NCBI GenBank assembly: GCA_003265435.1
Contig: NOXC01000012.1
Coordinates: forward strand, 62,001 to 126,000
DNA length: 64,000 bases
Source of the DNA: Cellvibrionaceae bacterium AOL6
Lineage (GTDB): Bacteria > Pseudomonadota > Gammaproteobacteria > Pseudomonadales > Cellvibrionaceae
Direction of reading: 5' to 3'
Shown: positions 29,704-38,378 of the stretch, piece by piece
How the letters are laid out: each line of letters begins with the position of its first letter
Numbering within the stretch: the stretch's first letter is position 1
The notes under the pieces: generated by a model
What the model was told of the DNA's origin: nothing
The model's input: the letters and a program-made list of their open reading frames with translations, nothing else
Databases searched by the model: none
Made by a program: the position numbers and the translations under genes

Positions 29704-30144
29704 ATGATGGATATTTTAGAAATACGTAAATACCTTCCGCACCGTTATCCATTCTTGTTATTGGACAGGGTTGTCGAGCTTGAGGAAGGCGAACGCATTC
29801 TTGCGTATAAGAACATCACGTGTAACGAAGAAGTGTTTCAGGGGCATTTCCCCCACTTCCCCGTCTTTCCCGGCGTGATGATTGTCGAAGCCATGGCGCA
29901 GGCCTGCGGAGTGCTGGGCTTTAAAACAATGGACAAGACGCCCGATGATGGCTCCATCTACCTATTTGCGGGGATCGATAACGTGCGCTTCAAGCGTCAG
30001 GTTATCCCGGGGGATCGCGTATTTATTGAGGCGCGCATCCTTTCTGAGAAGCGCGGTATCTGGAAATTCGAATGTCGTGCGACGGTCGACGATCAGCTCG
30101 TGACCAGCGCGACGATCATGTGTGCTGATCGAAAGGTAAGCTGA
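29704..30144 (+). CDS. fabZ: 3-hydroxyacyl-ACP dehydratase
   Basis: FabZ dehydrates 3-hydroxyacyl-ACP in fatty acid elongation and competes with LpxA for the same substrate. The 146-residue hot-dog protein has [16 protein letters not shown] with the catalytic histidine and [20 protein letters not shown] with the catalytic glutamate. The codon before the likely ATG is also ATG, so a one-codon shift is possible. lpxA begins 5 bases after its stop. Confidence 0.97.
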   Translation: MMDILEIRKYLPHRYPFLLLDRVVELEEGERILAYKNITCNEEVFQGHFPHFPVFPGVMIVEAMAQACGVLGFKTMDKTPDDGSIYLFAGIDNVRFKRQVIPGDRVFIEARILSEKRGIWKFECRATVDDQLVTSATIMCADRKVS

Positions 30145-30149
30145 GTACG

Positions 30150-30932
30150 ATGAGCGAGCCTTTGATTCACCCCAGTGCCTTGGTGGACCCGCGAGCGGAG
30201 CTCGCCGAGGACGTCAAGGTTGGGCCGTTTACTGTGATCGGGCCGGATGTCCAGATCGACAGTGGCACTGTGGTGGAATCGCATGTGGTGCTCAAGGGGC
30301 CCACCTCGATTGGCAAGGACAACCACATCTATCAGTTCTCGTCCGTGGGTGAGGACACGCCTGACCTCAAGTACAATGGCGAACCGACCAAACTGCTGAT
30401 CGGCGATCGCAATATCATTCGCGAAGGCGTGACACTGCACCGCGGCACTGTGCAGGATCGGGGTGAAACCGTGATAGGCAGTGACAATCTGTTGATGGCG
30501 TATGTGCACATAGGCCACGACAGCGTGGTTGGTGATCACTGTATTCTGGTCAACAACGCCGCATTGGCGGGCCATGTGATTGTGGGGGATTGGGCCATTC
30601 TTTCGGGCTTTACCCTCGTTCACCAGTTCTGCAAAATCGGCGCGCACGCTTTTACCGGTATGGGTGCGGCGGTCGGTAAGGACATTCCCGCCTACATGAT
30701 GGTGACCGGTGCGCCTGCCGCTGCACGCAATATCAATATGGAAGGCTTGAAGCGGCGCGGCTTCAGTAAGGATGAAATCTCCAGGTTGACCTCCGCGTTT
30801 AAAATCCTCTACCGCCGTGGTTACACCGTTGACGAAGCCATCAGTGTCATGAAGCGTGAATACGCTGGATGCGACAAAGTCGCGGTGCTGATCGCGTCTT
30901 TGGAGTCGGCATCGCGCGGCATTGTGCGCTAA
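30150..30932 (+). CDS. lpxA: UDP-N-acetylglucosamine acyltransferase
   Basis: LpxA attaches the first 3-hydroxyacyl chain to UDP-GlcNAc, opening lipid A synthesis. The 260-residue trimeric beta-helix protein starts LIHPSALVDPRAELAEDVKV and has the catalytic histidine region YVHIGHDSVVGDHCILVNN. The helical C-terminus SVMKREYAGCDKVAVLIASL is typical. Chain-length preference cannot be predicted safely. lpxB follows after 49 bases with an AAAGGA site. Confidence 0.97.
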   Translation: MSEPLIHPSALVDPRAELAEDVKVGPFTVIGPDVQIDSGTVVESHVVLKGPTSIGKDNHIYQFSSVGEDTPDLKYNGEPTKLLIGDRNIIREGVTLHRGTVQDRGETVIGSDNLLMAYVHIGHDSVVGDHCILVNNAALAGHVIVGDWAILSGFTLVHQFCKIGAHAFTGMGAAVGKDIPAYMMVTGAPAAARNINMEGLKRRGFSKDEISRLTSAFKILYRRGYTVDEAISVMKREYAGCDKVAVLIASLESASRGIVR

Positions 30933-30981
30933 CGCCGTATTGATTGCTTCCCTTCATCTTCGGGCTTAAAAGGAATGACCC

Positions 30982-32133
30982 ATGTCCCGTATGCCTAAAA
31001 AAATCATGTTGGTTGCCGGTGAACAAAGTGGTGATACGCTTGGCGCTGGTTTGCTGCGCACCCTGAAAGCGCGCTTTCCTGATTGTGAATTTTGCGGGAT
31101 AGGCGGCGAGCAGATGGTGGCAGAGGGCTTGCACTCCTATTTTGATATGGAGCGTCTATCGGTCATGGGCTTTATTGACCCGCTTAAGCGCCTCCCCGAA
31201 CTGCTCGGTATGATTCGCAATTTGAAAAAGCGCATGGTGGATGAGCATGTCGACATCTTTATCGGTATCGACGCCCCGGACTTCAACATTCGTCTCGAAC
31301 AGGCCGCCAAGAAACGAGGCCTGTACTCCGTTCACTATGTAAGCCCCTCTGTCTGGGCTTGGCGACAAGGCCGAGTAAAAAAGATACGAAAATCCGTCGA
31401 CCTGATGCTGACGCTGTTGCCGTTTGAGGCAGAGTTCTATCGCGAGCATGGTGTGCCGGTGAGTTTTGTAGGGCACCCCTTGGCAGACAAATTTGCGATG
31501 GAGCCGGATCAGCGCGCGGCTCGAGAGCAATTGAGCCTGCCTGAACAGGGGCGCTTGTGCGCATTGATGCCGGGCAGCCGGGGTTTTGAGGTGGAGGCAT
31601 TACTGCCGCTGATGCTGTCTGCGGCAGTACAATTAAAATCGCGCTTTCCCGATTTGAGTTTTGTCCTTCCTGCCGCCAACGACAAGCGCGAAGAGCAGAT
31701 TAAATCGTTGATGTCGGACTACCCCCATCCTCCTATTACGCTGGTTTCGGGCCGCAGTCATGAGGTTATGACGGCAGCGGATTGCGTGGTCATGGCCTCG
31801 GGCACGACGACACTGGAGGCGATGCTGTTGAAGCGGCCCATGGTCATCACCTATCGCTGGCCTCGTCTCACTTGGGAAATTTTAAAACGCCTGGTGAAGG
31901 TGCCTTGGGTAGGTTTGCCCAACTTGCTTGCCGGCTACGAAATCGCACCGGAGTTGTTGCAGGATAACGCGACGGTAGAGAACGTCGTGCAGCGCCTGAC
32001 AGCGATTCTGGAAGAAGGCGGTGTCGCGGACGAGGTGACTCGTAAATTTATCGAAATTCACGAATCACTGCGCTGTAACGCAAGCGAACAAGCGGCGGCG
32101 TCCATTGATGCGGGGTGGAACGAGCGTGGCTGA
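30982..32133 (+). CDS. lpxB: Lipid-A-disaccharide synthase
   Basis: LpxB (family GT19) joins UDP-diacylglucosamine and lipid X at the inner-membrane surface. The 383-residue protein has [58 protein letters not shown]-type motifs and the late [15 protein letters not shown]. Its end overlaps rnhB by 8 bases, so the two are coupled. Confidence 0.97.
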   Translation: MSRMPKKIMLVAGEQSGDTLGAGLLRTLKARFPDCEFCGIGGEQMVAEGLHSYFDMERLSVMGFIDPLKRLPELLGMIRNLKKRMVDEHVDIFIGIDAPDFNIRLEQAAKKRGLYSVHYVSPSVWAWRQGRVKKIRKSVDLMLTLLPFEAEFYREHGVPVSFVGHPLADKFAMEPDQRAAREQLSLPEQGRLCALMPGSRGFEVEALLPLMLSAAVQLKSRFPDLSFVLPAANDKREEQIKSLMSDYPHPPITLVSGRSHEVMTAADCVVMASGTTTLEAMLLKRPMVITYRWPRLTWEILKRLVKVPWVGLPNLLAGYEIAPELLQDNATVENVVQRLTAILEEGGVADEVTRKFIEIHESLRCNASEQAAASIDAGWNERG

Positions 32134-32698
32134 GTTACGGGTGGCAGGCGTGGACGAAGTCGGACGCGGCCCGCTGGCAGGGGATGTGGTTGCCGCTGCC
32201 GTGATCTTACCTAAGCAACATGCATTACAGGGCCTGACCGATTCTAAAAAACTGAGTGAAAAACGTCGCGAACAACTCTTCGTCGATATTCAGGCGTGCG
32301 CAGTGGCATGGTGTGTCGCTCGTGCGTCTGTTGAGGAAATTGACCAGCTGAATATCCTGCAGGCGAGCCTTTTAGCAATGACCAGGGCGGTGGCGGGCCT
32401 GAGTGTGCAACCCGATTTTGTAAAAGTCGACGGCAACCGTCTGCCAACTTGGCACTACGCGTCTGAGGCGATCATTAAAGGTGACGGCTCGGTCGCGGAG
32501 ATCAGTGCCGCATCTATCCTCGCCAAGGTGACCCGCGATAGAGAAATGGTCGATGCGGACGCCCTTTACCCTGGATACGGTTTTGCCAAGCACAAAGGGT
32601 ATCCGACGAAGGCGCACTTGCTTGCTTTGCAAGAGCAGGGTGTGAGCCCCATACATCGCCGTTCCTATGCGCCAGTACAGCGCTTTTTATCTGAATAA
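32126..32698 (+). CDS. rnhB: Ribonuclease HII
   Basis: RNase HII removes single ribonucleotides and RNA primers from DNA. The 190-residue product starts [21 protein letters not shown], with the first catalytic Asp-Glu pair in DEVGRG, and has [17 protein letters not shown] and [13 protein letters not shown] with the other acidic residues. The GTG at 32126 overlaps the last 8 bases of lpxB; an ATG at 32108 would add six non-homologous residues. In many relatives dnaE and accA follow; here the conserved operon ends. Confidence 0.95.
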   Translation: MAELRVAGVDEVGRGPLAGDVVAAAVILPKQHALQGLTDSKKLSEKRREQLFVDIQACAVAWCVARASVEEIDQLNILQASLLAMTRAVAGLSVQPDFVKVDGNRLPTWHYASEAIIKGDGSVAEISAASILAKVTRDREMVDADALYPGYGFAKHKGYPTKAHLLALQEQGVSPIHRRSYAPVQRFLSE

Positions 32699-32784
32699 TC
32701 CGTTCTATTTCGCGTTTACCGCGCAGCGCTTCGCTTAAGGCGCCACTATTTTCGTTTTTTCTGCTTTTCTCCCATTGAAAGCCC

Positions 32785-32812
32785 TTGTTGAGCATAATCT
32801 GAGCTATATATT
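32785..32812 (+). promoter_or_regulatory. Promoter before the PilZ gene
   Basis: TTGTTG (32785-32790), 16 bases, TATATT (32807-32812) in an AT-rich stretch, 86 bases before the PilZ ATG. Confidence 0.5.
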
Positions 32813-32897
32813 AAATATGAGCGATAGGCATTCATTGAGCGTGGCGAGCGCTCTTGCAGATCGCGTTGTCTTTGCAGTTGAGTGAATGGAGAGGCAT

Positions 32898-33386
32898 ATG
32901 AGAGAGTCTCAAACCCATGCTGCACCCGAACCCCTGGCGCCCGATGTCCGCCAGGAAGAGCACGATGTCATTATGCGACGTTTTATTCGCCATCCATCGG
33001 GCATTCCCATTGCGTACGATGTGGTGGAATGTGGCCGACCCTGCAACAGTTCGTCTCTGGTTAATATCAGCCGCGGTGGGCTCTGTTTCAATAGCGATGT
33101 TGAGTTGAGCGCAGGCACGCTGATTCATATAGAAATTCCTGTCGACACACCGCCTTTCGAACTCGAAGGGGCGGTGGCGTGGTGCAAGCCTGAAGGCGAT
33201 CATTTTGTGGTCGGCCTGGCCTTTCAGGACAGTCAGGAAGCGTATGCGGTAAGGATGGTGGAGCAGGTGTGTTACATCGAACACTATCGTCGCTCAGTGG
33301 CGGAGCTGGAGGGCCGGGTGCTCAGTAGTGAAGATGCCGCGGCGGAGTGGGTCTCCAAATACGCGGCGGATTTCCACCATCATTGA
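32898..33386 (+). CDS. PilZ-domain cyclic-di-GMP-binding protein
   Basis: A 162-residue cytoplasmic protein with a PilZ domain near residues 28-115. The RxxxR switch is present as RRFIRH and the second motif as NISRGG, the usual D/N-x-S-x-x-G. Both binding elements are intact, so cyclic-di-GMP binding is expected. The C-terminal tail (VEQVCYIEHYRRSVAELEGR) is helical. The start at 32898 is chosen because GGAGAGG sits just upstream; an ATG four codons earlier lacks that spacing. The output partner is unknown. Two GGDEF-EAL proteins in the window could supply or consume its ligand. Confidence 0.9.
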   Translation: MRESQTHAAPEPLAPDVRQEEHDVIMRRFIRHPSGIPIAYDVVECGRPCNSSSLVNISRGGLCFNSDVELSAGTLIHIEIPVDTPPFELEGAVAWCKPEGDHFVVGLAFQDSQEAYAVRMVEQVCYIEHYRRSVAELEGRVLSSEDAAAEWVSKYAADFHHH

Positions 33387-33431
33387 TATCCCCCAAGGTA
33401 TGGGGGATATCGAGACGGCACCTATGCCGTC
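33385..33431. terminator. Two adjacent hairpins between convergent genes
   Basis: GATATCCCCC/GGGGGATATC (33385-33411; 10 bp, 7-base loop) is followed at once by GACGGCA-CCTA-TGCCGTC (33414-33431; 7 bp). The first begins within the PilZ stop codon, and the second holds the likely stop of the minus-strand gene in its loop. Neither has a long T-run, but together they probably end or protect both transcripts. Confidence 0.6.
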
Positions 33432-33960
33432 AAAAGCTTGTCATATCGTCGACTGAGTAGATCATAAAACTGCTCACGCAGGGTCATGATACTGGCCTTG
33501 AGTTCGGCAATCTCCTGCTCGCTGATATCTTGACGACCGATATACACCTGTTTTCGGAATAGGGCGATCTTGGCGCCGTACAGACGCAGCGTTTTTTTCC
33601 ATCGTTTTTTTCACCGAGCATCAGCAATTTGGCTTCGGAATCCGCGAGTTTGCTGAACTCGTGAACGAGCTCCGCGTTGATGCGCTCCAACTCCTGTTTA
33701 CGTGCCGGGGGCCAGCGTTTGCCAAAACGTGTGGATTCGATCACCAGCGCTGAGTATTTAGCGAAGACATGATTGACGCGACCGACGTCCGACGATATCT
33801 CCTCAAGAAGGCTGAGCCGCCGCCGCTGGGCACTGTGCGGATCAGCCTGGCTGCGATCCCGCCACATTCGTGCCGCCCAGAGGCAGCCGAAAGTTAACAC
33901 CACGCCGGTAATGACTTTGATGGAAGTGTCAAAAACTAACCAGATATCCTGTTCGTTCAT
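33422..33960 (-). CDS. Single-span membrane protein of unknown function, frame shifted in an A run
   Basis: I do not recognise the family. The protein starts MNEQDIWLVFDTSIKVITGV with one membrane helix (about residues 8-30), then a charged, coiled-coil-like cytoplasmic part. As read, the frame drifts into nonsense after LLMLGEKN and stops at 33484. In the -1 frame it continues sensibly as KKTLRLYGAKIALFRKQVYI and then GRQDISEQEIAELKA, ending at a TAG at 33422-33424. Two runs of seven A (minus strand; T at 33592-33598 and 33605-33611) lie at the switch. Each forms a slippery heptamer in the correct phase (A-AAA-AAA and A-AAA-AAC), so programmed -1 slipping, a real mutation or a base-calling error all fit. 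Confidence 0.6.
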
Positions 33961-33974
33961 TGTTCTGAGCTCAC

Positions 33975-34009
33975 CTGACAGAAAGTTGACGACCCTCGGT
34001 CGTTGTCAG
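33975..34009. repeat. Nested inverted repeat
   Basis: CTGACA (33975-33980) pairs with TGTCAG (34004-34009), and inside it ACGACC-CTC-GGTCGT makes a second 6-bp stem. It lies upstream of the frame-disrupted membrane gene and downstream of yciH on the minus strand. Terminator, operator or RNA structure are all possible; no T-run is present. Confidence 0.5.
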
Positions 34010-34052
34010 GGGATTTTGCAAAAAGTGCACCAAATTTTAGTGTTAACAGGCC

Positions 34053-34373
34053 CTAGCCTCCTGCGAGCTTGACCTTGTACCCGCGCTGTTCGAGTTCGTC
34101 TTTGAGTATGTTGCGTTGGTCACCCTGGATCTCGATGTTTCCGGCTTTGGCGGTGCCGCCGGTACCGCAGCGTTGCTTGAGGTCTTTCGCCAATGCCTTG
34201 AGTTCGGCGTCGTCGAGGTCAAAGATGCCCGCGATCGTGACGCCTTTGCCTTTGCGTCCTTTCGTTTCGCGGCGCAGGCGGATAATCCCGTCGCCTTGGG
34301 GACGCTCAGGCGTGTCGTCCTTTACAGCAATGCGGCCCTGATCAGTGGAAAAGACAAGTCGAGAGTTTTTCAT
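34053..34373 (-). CDS. yciH: SUI1/eIF1-family translation factor YciH
   Basis: A 106-residue SUI1-fold protein like E. coli YciH, the bacterial relative of eIF1, which can influence start-codon choice in vitro; its physiological role is unsettled. Typical sequence is IIRLRRETKGRKGKGVTIAG followed by CGTGGTAKAGNIEIQGDQR near the C-terminus. The start at 34373 places the N-terminal SRLVFSTDQG region as in homologues. The stop overlaps the copy of the TAGGGCCTG motif found in several gaps here. Confidence 0.93.
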   Translation of the reverse strand: MKNSRLVFSTDQGRIAVKDDTPERPQGDGIIRLRRETKGRKGKGVTIAGIFDLDDAELKALAKDLKQRCGTGGTAKAGNIEIQGDQRNILKDELEQRGYKVKLAGG

Positions 34374-34500
34374 ACGGCGTGCTACTTAGGTTTAGGTGGC
34401 TGTGAATCCGGCCTGACTTAACAGGCGAGAGTGCACATAGTATTCTCTGCGCATTTCCGGGTTCAAGTCGCCACGCGACGACAAAGGGGCGTTTGCGCGA

Positions 34501-35004
34501 ATGAGCACCAAGCAAGCATGTCACTGTGGGTCAAAGCAGCTAAAGGCGGAGTGCTGCATGCCGTTGCTGCAAGGCGTAAAGACCGCCTCCACGCCTGAGC
34601 AACTGATGCGTTCGCGCTTCTCCGCGTTCTGCGAGGGCGATGTACGTTATTTGCTCGAAACCCATCATGCATCCACCCGCGAGCCGAACTCTGCCTCCGA
34701 TCTCTCACGCAGTGTGTCAGCGACACGCTGGCTCTCACTCAAGGTAATATCCAGTGCTCAGCAAGGCTCGACAGGGCATGTCGAGTTTGTCGCGTTCTAT
34801 ACGCCCACAAGCGCTATCGGAGAGTTGAATTCAACGCTCCAGTGGCAGGATGTCACACAAATGCATGAGCGTTCGCGGTTTGTATTGGAAGACGGGCGTT
34901 GGTTTTACGTAGACGGTGAGTTTTTAGCCGATATCACCTTGGGGCGCAACGATGCCTGCTGGTGTGGTAGCGGACTGAAGTACAAGAAGTGCCATGCCGC
35001 TTAG
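34501..35004 (+). CDS. ychJ: YchJ family protein with two SEC-C-type zinc motifs
   Basis: A 167-residue protein of the YchJ (UPF0225) family. It has an N-terminal CHCGS-x9-CC metal motif and a C-terminal SEC-C motif (CWCGSGLKYKKCH), with an NTF2-like YchJ middle domain (residues about 30-125, including RSRFSAFCEGDVRYLLETHH). Function is unknown; SEC-C ends can bind zinc and contact ribosomes in other proteins. It converges with the VOC-fusion gene, and the two stop codons share bases (35001-35004). Confidence 0.92.
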   Translation: MSTKQACHCGSKQLKAECCMPLLQGVKTASTPEQLMRSRFSAFCEGDVRYLLETHHASTREPNSASDLSRSVSATRWLSLKVISSAQQGSTGHVEFVAFYTPTSAIGELNSTLQWQDVTQMHERSRFVLEDGRWFYVDGEFLADITLGRNDACWCGSGLKYKKCHAA

Positions 35005-36347
35005 GCCTCGGCGAACTCCTGATAGCTGCTCTCTTCCTCCAGTTCGGCCTCTTCAAAAGGGGAGCTGATATCGATCAGGCAGCCGCTGGGTTCTTTCGCC
35101 AGCAGTCTCCGCTGACCATAAAACTCGTTGCGTGGGGCTTGGAGAATTTCGACACCCAGCTCGAGTGCCTGCTCGTAAACGGCATCCACGTCGGGGACCA
35201 CCACGGTCAGGTACATCCCACTAGGTGGACGACGGTAGTCCACGGGGACTAATTCGTGGTCGTACTGAATGACACCAAATTCTATTTCTGGGTCATCCGG
35301 TGCACAGAGCTGGATGTACCAGTCGCTGTCATACTTGGCCTCGAAGCCGAGCAAGTCCACAAAAAACTGCCGGGTTGCAGGCAGATCGACGGAACAAATA
35401 TTGGTGAGCAGGCGATACTGAGAGGGCACTTTGTGGTCTTCGAGCGCAAACTCGGGCTCGCGCTGGTCTTCGAGCCTATGATCGCTGCCGAGTTCGGGGT
35501 TGCCCAGCCTGGGGCTTAGCCTGTTCTCCTCGAGCTCAAGGTAGGAGTAAGTGTCGTCGTCGGTTTCCGCGTCCATTCTTTGTTTGGCGGCGACGCGGTT
35601 TTTGGCTTTGGTTTCGAACAGCGTAATGCCAACGATCGGCAGGGCATCGAACATGATCGCCAGCCAGATGCACAAGATCATGATGGCCGTCGTTTGCCCG
35701 CCGAGCACACCCGCGAGGCCGTCAATAGGGGAAGCCTCCTTCGTATCGGCAGGGGCTAGCGTGTCCGAGCTGGCGAGGGCTTCGAGCTGTTCGATTTGCT
35801 CAAGCATGCGCTCGCGCGTTTCATTGTTGTTCTCTAGGAAGCTGCTCGCCTGAGTACGGTACTTGTCGGCAAGGCCCTGATTCGCGGCGTCGCTGCTGAT
35901 TTCGACATCACGTGACATGGATTCCATCAGCTGTAGGCGCTGAGTGAGTGCGGCTTGCCGGGCTGCCTCGCGCTGTTCAGAGACGCTCCGTTTGGCCTGG
36001 TCCTGATTGTGTAATGCCGTGAAGTAGCCGTTCAATGTGGCGTAACTGGACAGCACGGACAGCGCCAGCGCCGAAGCGATAAGAAGAAACAGAATGACGC
36101 GCAGCACACCGTTGGACTGATGAACGATCACGCCCGAAAACCCGTAGGCCATAATCTGTACGGCACAGCCGACGCCCGCGCCAACGATTCCGGGAATACC
36201 CCCTAGCCAGGAATAGAAGAACCAGCCGGTACACGCGATACTGGCTAACATCAAGATCAAGCAGCCCAAAGCCACACTGCTTCTATATACAAAGCCTTCT
36301 TCGCTCACGCCATCCTCGGTATCACGGTTGTGCCTACGTCTGACCAC
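35001..36347 (-). CDS. Membrane protein with coiled coil fused to a C-terminal VOC (glyoxalase-like) domain
   Basis: A 448-residue two-part protein. Residues 22-110 hold three to four hydrophobic helices; about 115-200 is a charged coiled-coil segment (QREAARQAALTQRLQLMES); another helix lies near 220-245 (TTAIMILCIWLAIMFDALPI); then an acidic linker. Residues 310-430 form a vicinal-oxygen-chelate domain (LLTNICSVDLPATRQFFVDL, then MYLTVVVPDVDAVYEQALEL and GCLIDISSP). The VOC domain resembles glyoxalase/bleomycin-resistance proteins, but substrate and metal use are unknown. The two halves are in one clean frame. The N-terminal part matches no family I can name. Confidence 0.85.
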   Translation of the reverse strand: MVRRRHNRDTEDGVSEEGFVYRSSVALGCLILMLASIACTGWFFYSWLGGIPGIVGAGVGCAVQIMAYGFSGVIVHQSNGVLRVILFLLIASALALSVLSSYATLNGYFTALHNQDQAKRSVSEQREAARQAALTQRLQLMESMSRDVEISSDAANQGLADKYRTQASSFLENNNETRERMLEQIEQLEALASSDTLAPADTKEASPIDGLAGVLGGQTTAIMILCIWLAIMFDALPIVGITLFETKAKNRVAAKQRMDAETDDDTYSYLELEENRLSPRLGNPELGSDHRLEDQREPEFALEDHKVPSQYRLLTNICSVDLPATRQFFVDLLGFEAKYDSDWYIQLCAPDDPEIEFGVIQYDHELVPVDYRRPPSGMYLTVVVPDVDAVYEQALELGVEILQAPRNEFYGQRRLLAKEPSGCLIDISSPFEEAELEEESSYQEFAEA

Positions 36348-36536
36348 TGGGGGTCCTTGCTCCGCATCGATTGTACCCTGCTAAGTTTGACGACGACGCT
36401 GCAAGCCTTTGCCATCTAGGCTAAATTTGACCTGCTTCTCATCTATGGCGTTCTTTTGAGGGATTCGATGGTACTAAAGTGCCAGTTTGTGGCCCGGGCT
36501 GACGGGACTGCCCTTAGCGCGACCTGCTGGCCCGGT

Positions 36537-36564
36537 TTGGGCCGACCTGCACGCATGGTATTCT
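36537..36564 (+). promoter_or_regulatory. Promoter for the potassium channel gene
   Basis: TTGGGC (36537-36542), 16 bases, TATTCT (36559-36564), 31 bases before the ATG. GAGAGGGG lies between promoter and start. The -35 is imperfect. Confidence 0.5.
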
Positions 36565-36595
36565 TTGCGGATCATCGAGAGGGGAAACGATTGTT

Positions 36596-37402
36596 ATGGA
36601 TCATGCGGCACTCAAGGCTCGCCTGAATGAGATTATTTTCGGCACGGATACTCCCGCCGGGAAAAACTTTGATCTCGCGCTTATTATTCTGATCATCAGC
36701 AGTGTCTTTGTGTTGATGCTGGAATCGTTACAGGACTTTGCCGGCCGGTATCAGCTTTATCTGAGTATTGCAGAGTGGACCTTCACTGCGATTTTTACAG
36801 TGGAGTATTTCGTACGTATTTACTGCACACCGCACCGGCTTCGTTATGTGCGTAGCTTCTACGGCGTCATTGACCTACTGTCGATTTTGCCGAGCTACCT
36901 CAGTTTGATTTTCCCGGGGGCCAATTACCTTCTGATTGTGCGTTTGCTGCGAGTGCTGCGTGTGTTTCGCATTCTAAAATTAATGCGCTACCTCACCGAA
37001 GCGAATGTACTGCTGCGTTCGATGATGATGGCTCGGCGCAAAATCATGATTTTTTTCTTCTCTGTATTTGTACTCTCGGTGATCTTCGGGTCGCTGATGT
37101 ACATCGTCGAAGGCCCAGACAACGGGTTTAGCAGCATTCCGAAGAGTGTCTATTGGACCATCGTCACGATCACGACTGTGGGCTATGGAGACATCACGCC
37201 ACACACCTCGTTGGGCCAATTTATCGCCGCCATCGCCATGTTGACGGGGTACTCTATTATAGCGGTGCCGACCGGTATTCTTACGGCTGAACTCACACAG
37301 GAAATGCAACGCGATCGACAGAGACGACGTTGTGGCAGTTGCGAGCAGGGCGGCCACGAAGCGCACGCGCGCTATTGCCTGCATTGTGGCCACGCTCTGT
37401 GA
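36596..37402 (+). CDS. Voltage-gated potassium channel with C-terminal zinc ribbon
   Basis: A 268-residue inner-membrane channel of the six-helix Kv type. Helices S1-S6 span about residues 23-235. S4 carries regularly spaced arginines (RLLRVLRVFRILKLMRYL), the voltage-sensor pattern. The pore has the selectivity filter TVGYGD. After S6 the tail (CGSC...CLHCGH) has two CxxC-type pairs, a likely small zinc ribbon that may aid assembly. Bacterial Kv channels of this size are common; their role (membrane potential, osmotic balance) is seldom tested. It converges with the PlcP-like gene. Confidence 0.93.
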   Translation: MDHAALKARLNEIIFGTDTPAGKNFDLALIILIISSVFVLMLESLQDFAGRYQLYLSIAEWTFTAIFTVEYFVRIYCTPHRLRYVRSFYGVIDLLSILPSYLSLIFPGANYLLIVRLLRVLRVFRILKLMRYLTEANVLLRSMMMARRKIMIFFFSVFVLSVIFGSLMYIVEGPDNGFSSIPKSVYWTIVTITTVGYGDITPHTSLGQFIAAIAMLTGYSIIAVPTGILTAELTQEMQRDRQRRRCGSCEQGGHEAHARYCLHCGHAL

Positions 37403-37498
37403 TCAGTGTCTAACGAAGTAGGGAGACGCGCTCGCAACGGGAAGTGAGGCTGAGTGCTTAGGCTTCAATACTGGTAGCCTGTTTGCGCTTCTTCTTGT

Positions 37499-38356
37499 TC
37501 AGGATTTTCGCTTTTTTTGGCTTTTTTCATGCTCAAATTTAAGCGGATGCTCTAGCCAATGAATCAGTTCCATACGCCCGTCGTGGTGTTCGACAATGGC
37601 CGTGCATGACTCGACCCAGTCACCGGTGTTGTAGTAATCCACACCCTCAATTTTTTTAATCGCCGCCTGATGAATATGACCACAGATGACCCCGTCATAC
37701 TGTTGACGGCGTGCACCGTGGGCAACCGCGCATTCGTAGTCGCGAATGTAACTTTGTGCACGTTGGATGTGGTCTTTCAAATACCCGGAGAAGGACCAAT
37801 ACCCAAAACCCACGCGCGTGCGGAAACGGTTGATCAGGCGATTGATGAACATCAGCATGTCATAACCACGGTCGCCGATGTGTTTCAGCAGTCGGCTGCA
37901 GTGGGTGACGCTTTCGAATTGATCGCCATGGATGACCAGCAGGCGGCGACCGTCCGCCGTAGTGTGATCCATGCGATTCAGGAGCTTGATGTTCTCAAAG
38001 CGGGAATTTGCAAATTTACGCAAAAATTCGTCGTGGTTGCCGGTGATGTAGAACACGGGCACATCGTTTTTCGACAGCTTTAGGACCCGGCTGATAATGC
38101 GGTTAAAGCTCTTGTGCCAGTGAATCCCCGAGCGCATTCGCCATCCGTCGAAAATATCCCCGACGAGGTATAAGTTATCGAACTTGTGCAACTTGAGAAA
38201 GTCGTTCAGCTGACTCGCCTTGCAATCTTTTGTCCCCAGATGCACGTCGGAAATAAATACGCTTCGATAGTGCGGTTTCTTAGGTTTTGCCGGAGCGATA
38301 ACTCGCTCGGGAGGCCAATGTGAGGCGTCGGACGGAGATGAGGGCGTGCTGTTCAT
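37499..38356 (-). CDS. plcP: PlcP-type metallophosphoesterase (phospholipase C of lipid remodelling)
   Basis: A 285-residue calcineurin-like phosphoesterase with all five metal/catalytic motifs: SDVHLG, GDIFDGW, GNHDE, IHGDQ and CGHIH. It differs from true LpxH (about 240 residues) and matches the PlcP branch of COG2908: YRSVFISDVHLGTKDC at the start, GYGYWS-like GFGYWSFSGYLK, and NTGDWVESCTAIVEHHDGR. PlcP of Sinorhizobium and marine bacteria degrades phospholipids to diacylglycerol under phosphate starvation, feeding glycolipid or betaine-lipid synthesis. A four-part Pho box lies just upstream. No glycosyltransferase (agt) is adjacent. Near the C-terminus one extra A would give a lysine-rich tail ending at 37458, so the last residues may be wrong. 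Confidence 0.85.
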   Translation of the reverse strand: MNSTPSSPSDASHWPPERVIAPAKPKKPHYRSVFISDVHLGTKDCKASQLNDFLKLHKFDNLYLVGDIFDGWRMRSGIHWHKSFNRIISRVLKLSKNDVPVFYITGNHDEFLRKFANSRFENIKLLNRMDHTTADGRRLLVIHGDQFESVTHCSRLLKHIGDRGYDMLMFINRLINRFRTRVGFGYWSFSGYLKDHIQRAQSYIRDYECAVAHGARRQQYDGVICGHIHQAAIKKIEGVDYYNTGDWVESCTAIVEHHDGRMELIHWLEHPLKFEHEKSQKKRKS

Positions 38357-38378
38357 CCATGTATTTTTGTTGAGTGTC

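Noticed and set aside
37499-38356. Annotation of the metallophosphoesterase as LpxH
   Set aside because: Longer than LpxH and its WVESCTAIVEHHDGR and YWS regions fit the PlcP branch; the Pho box also supports PlcP.
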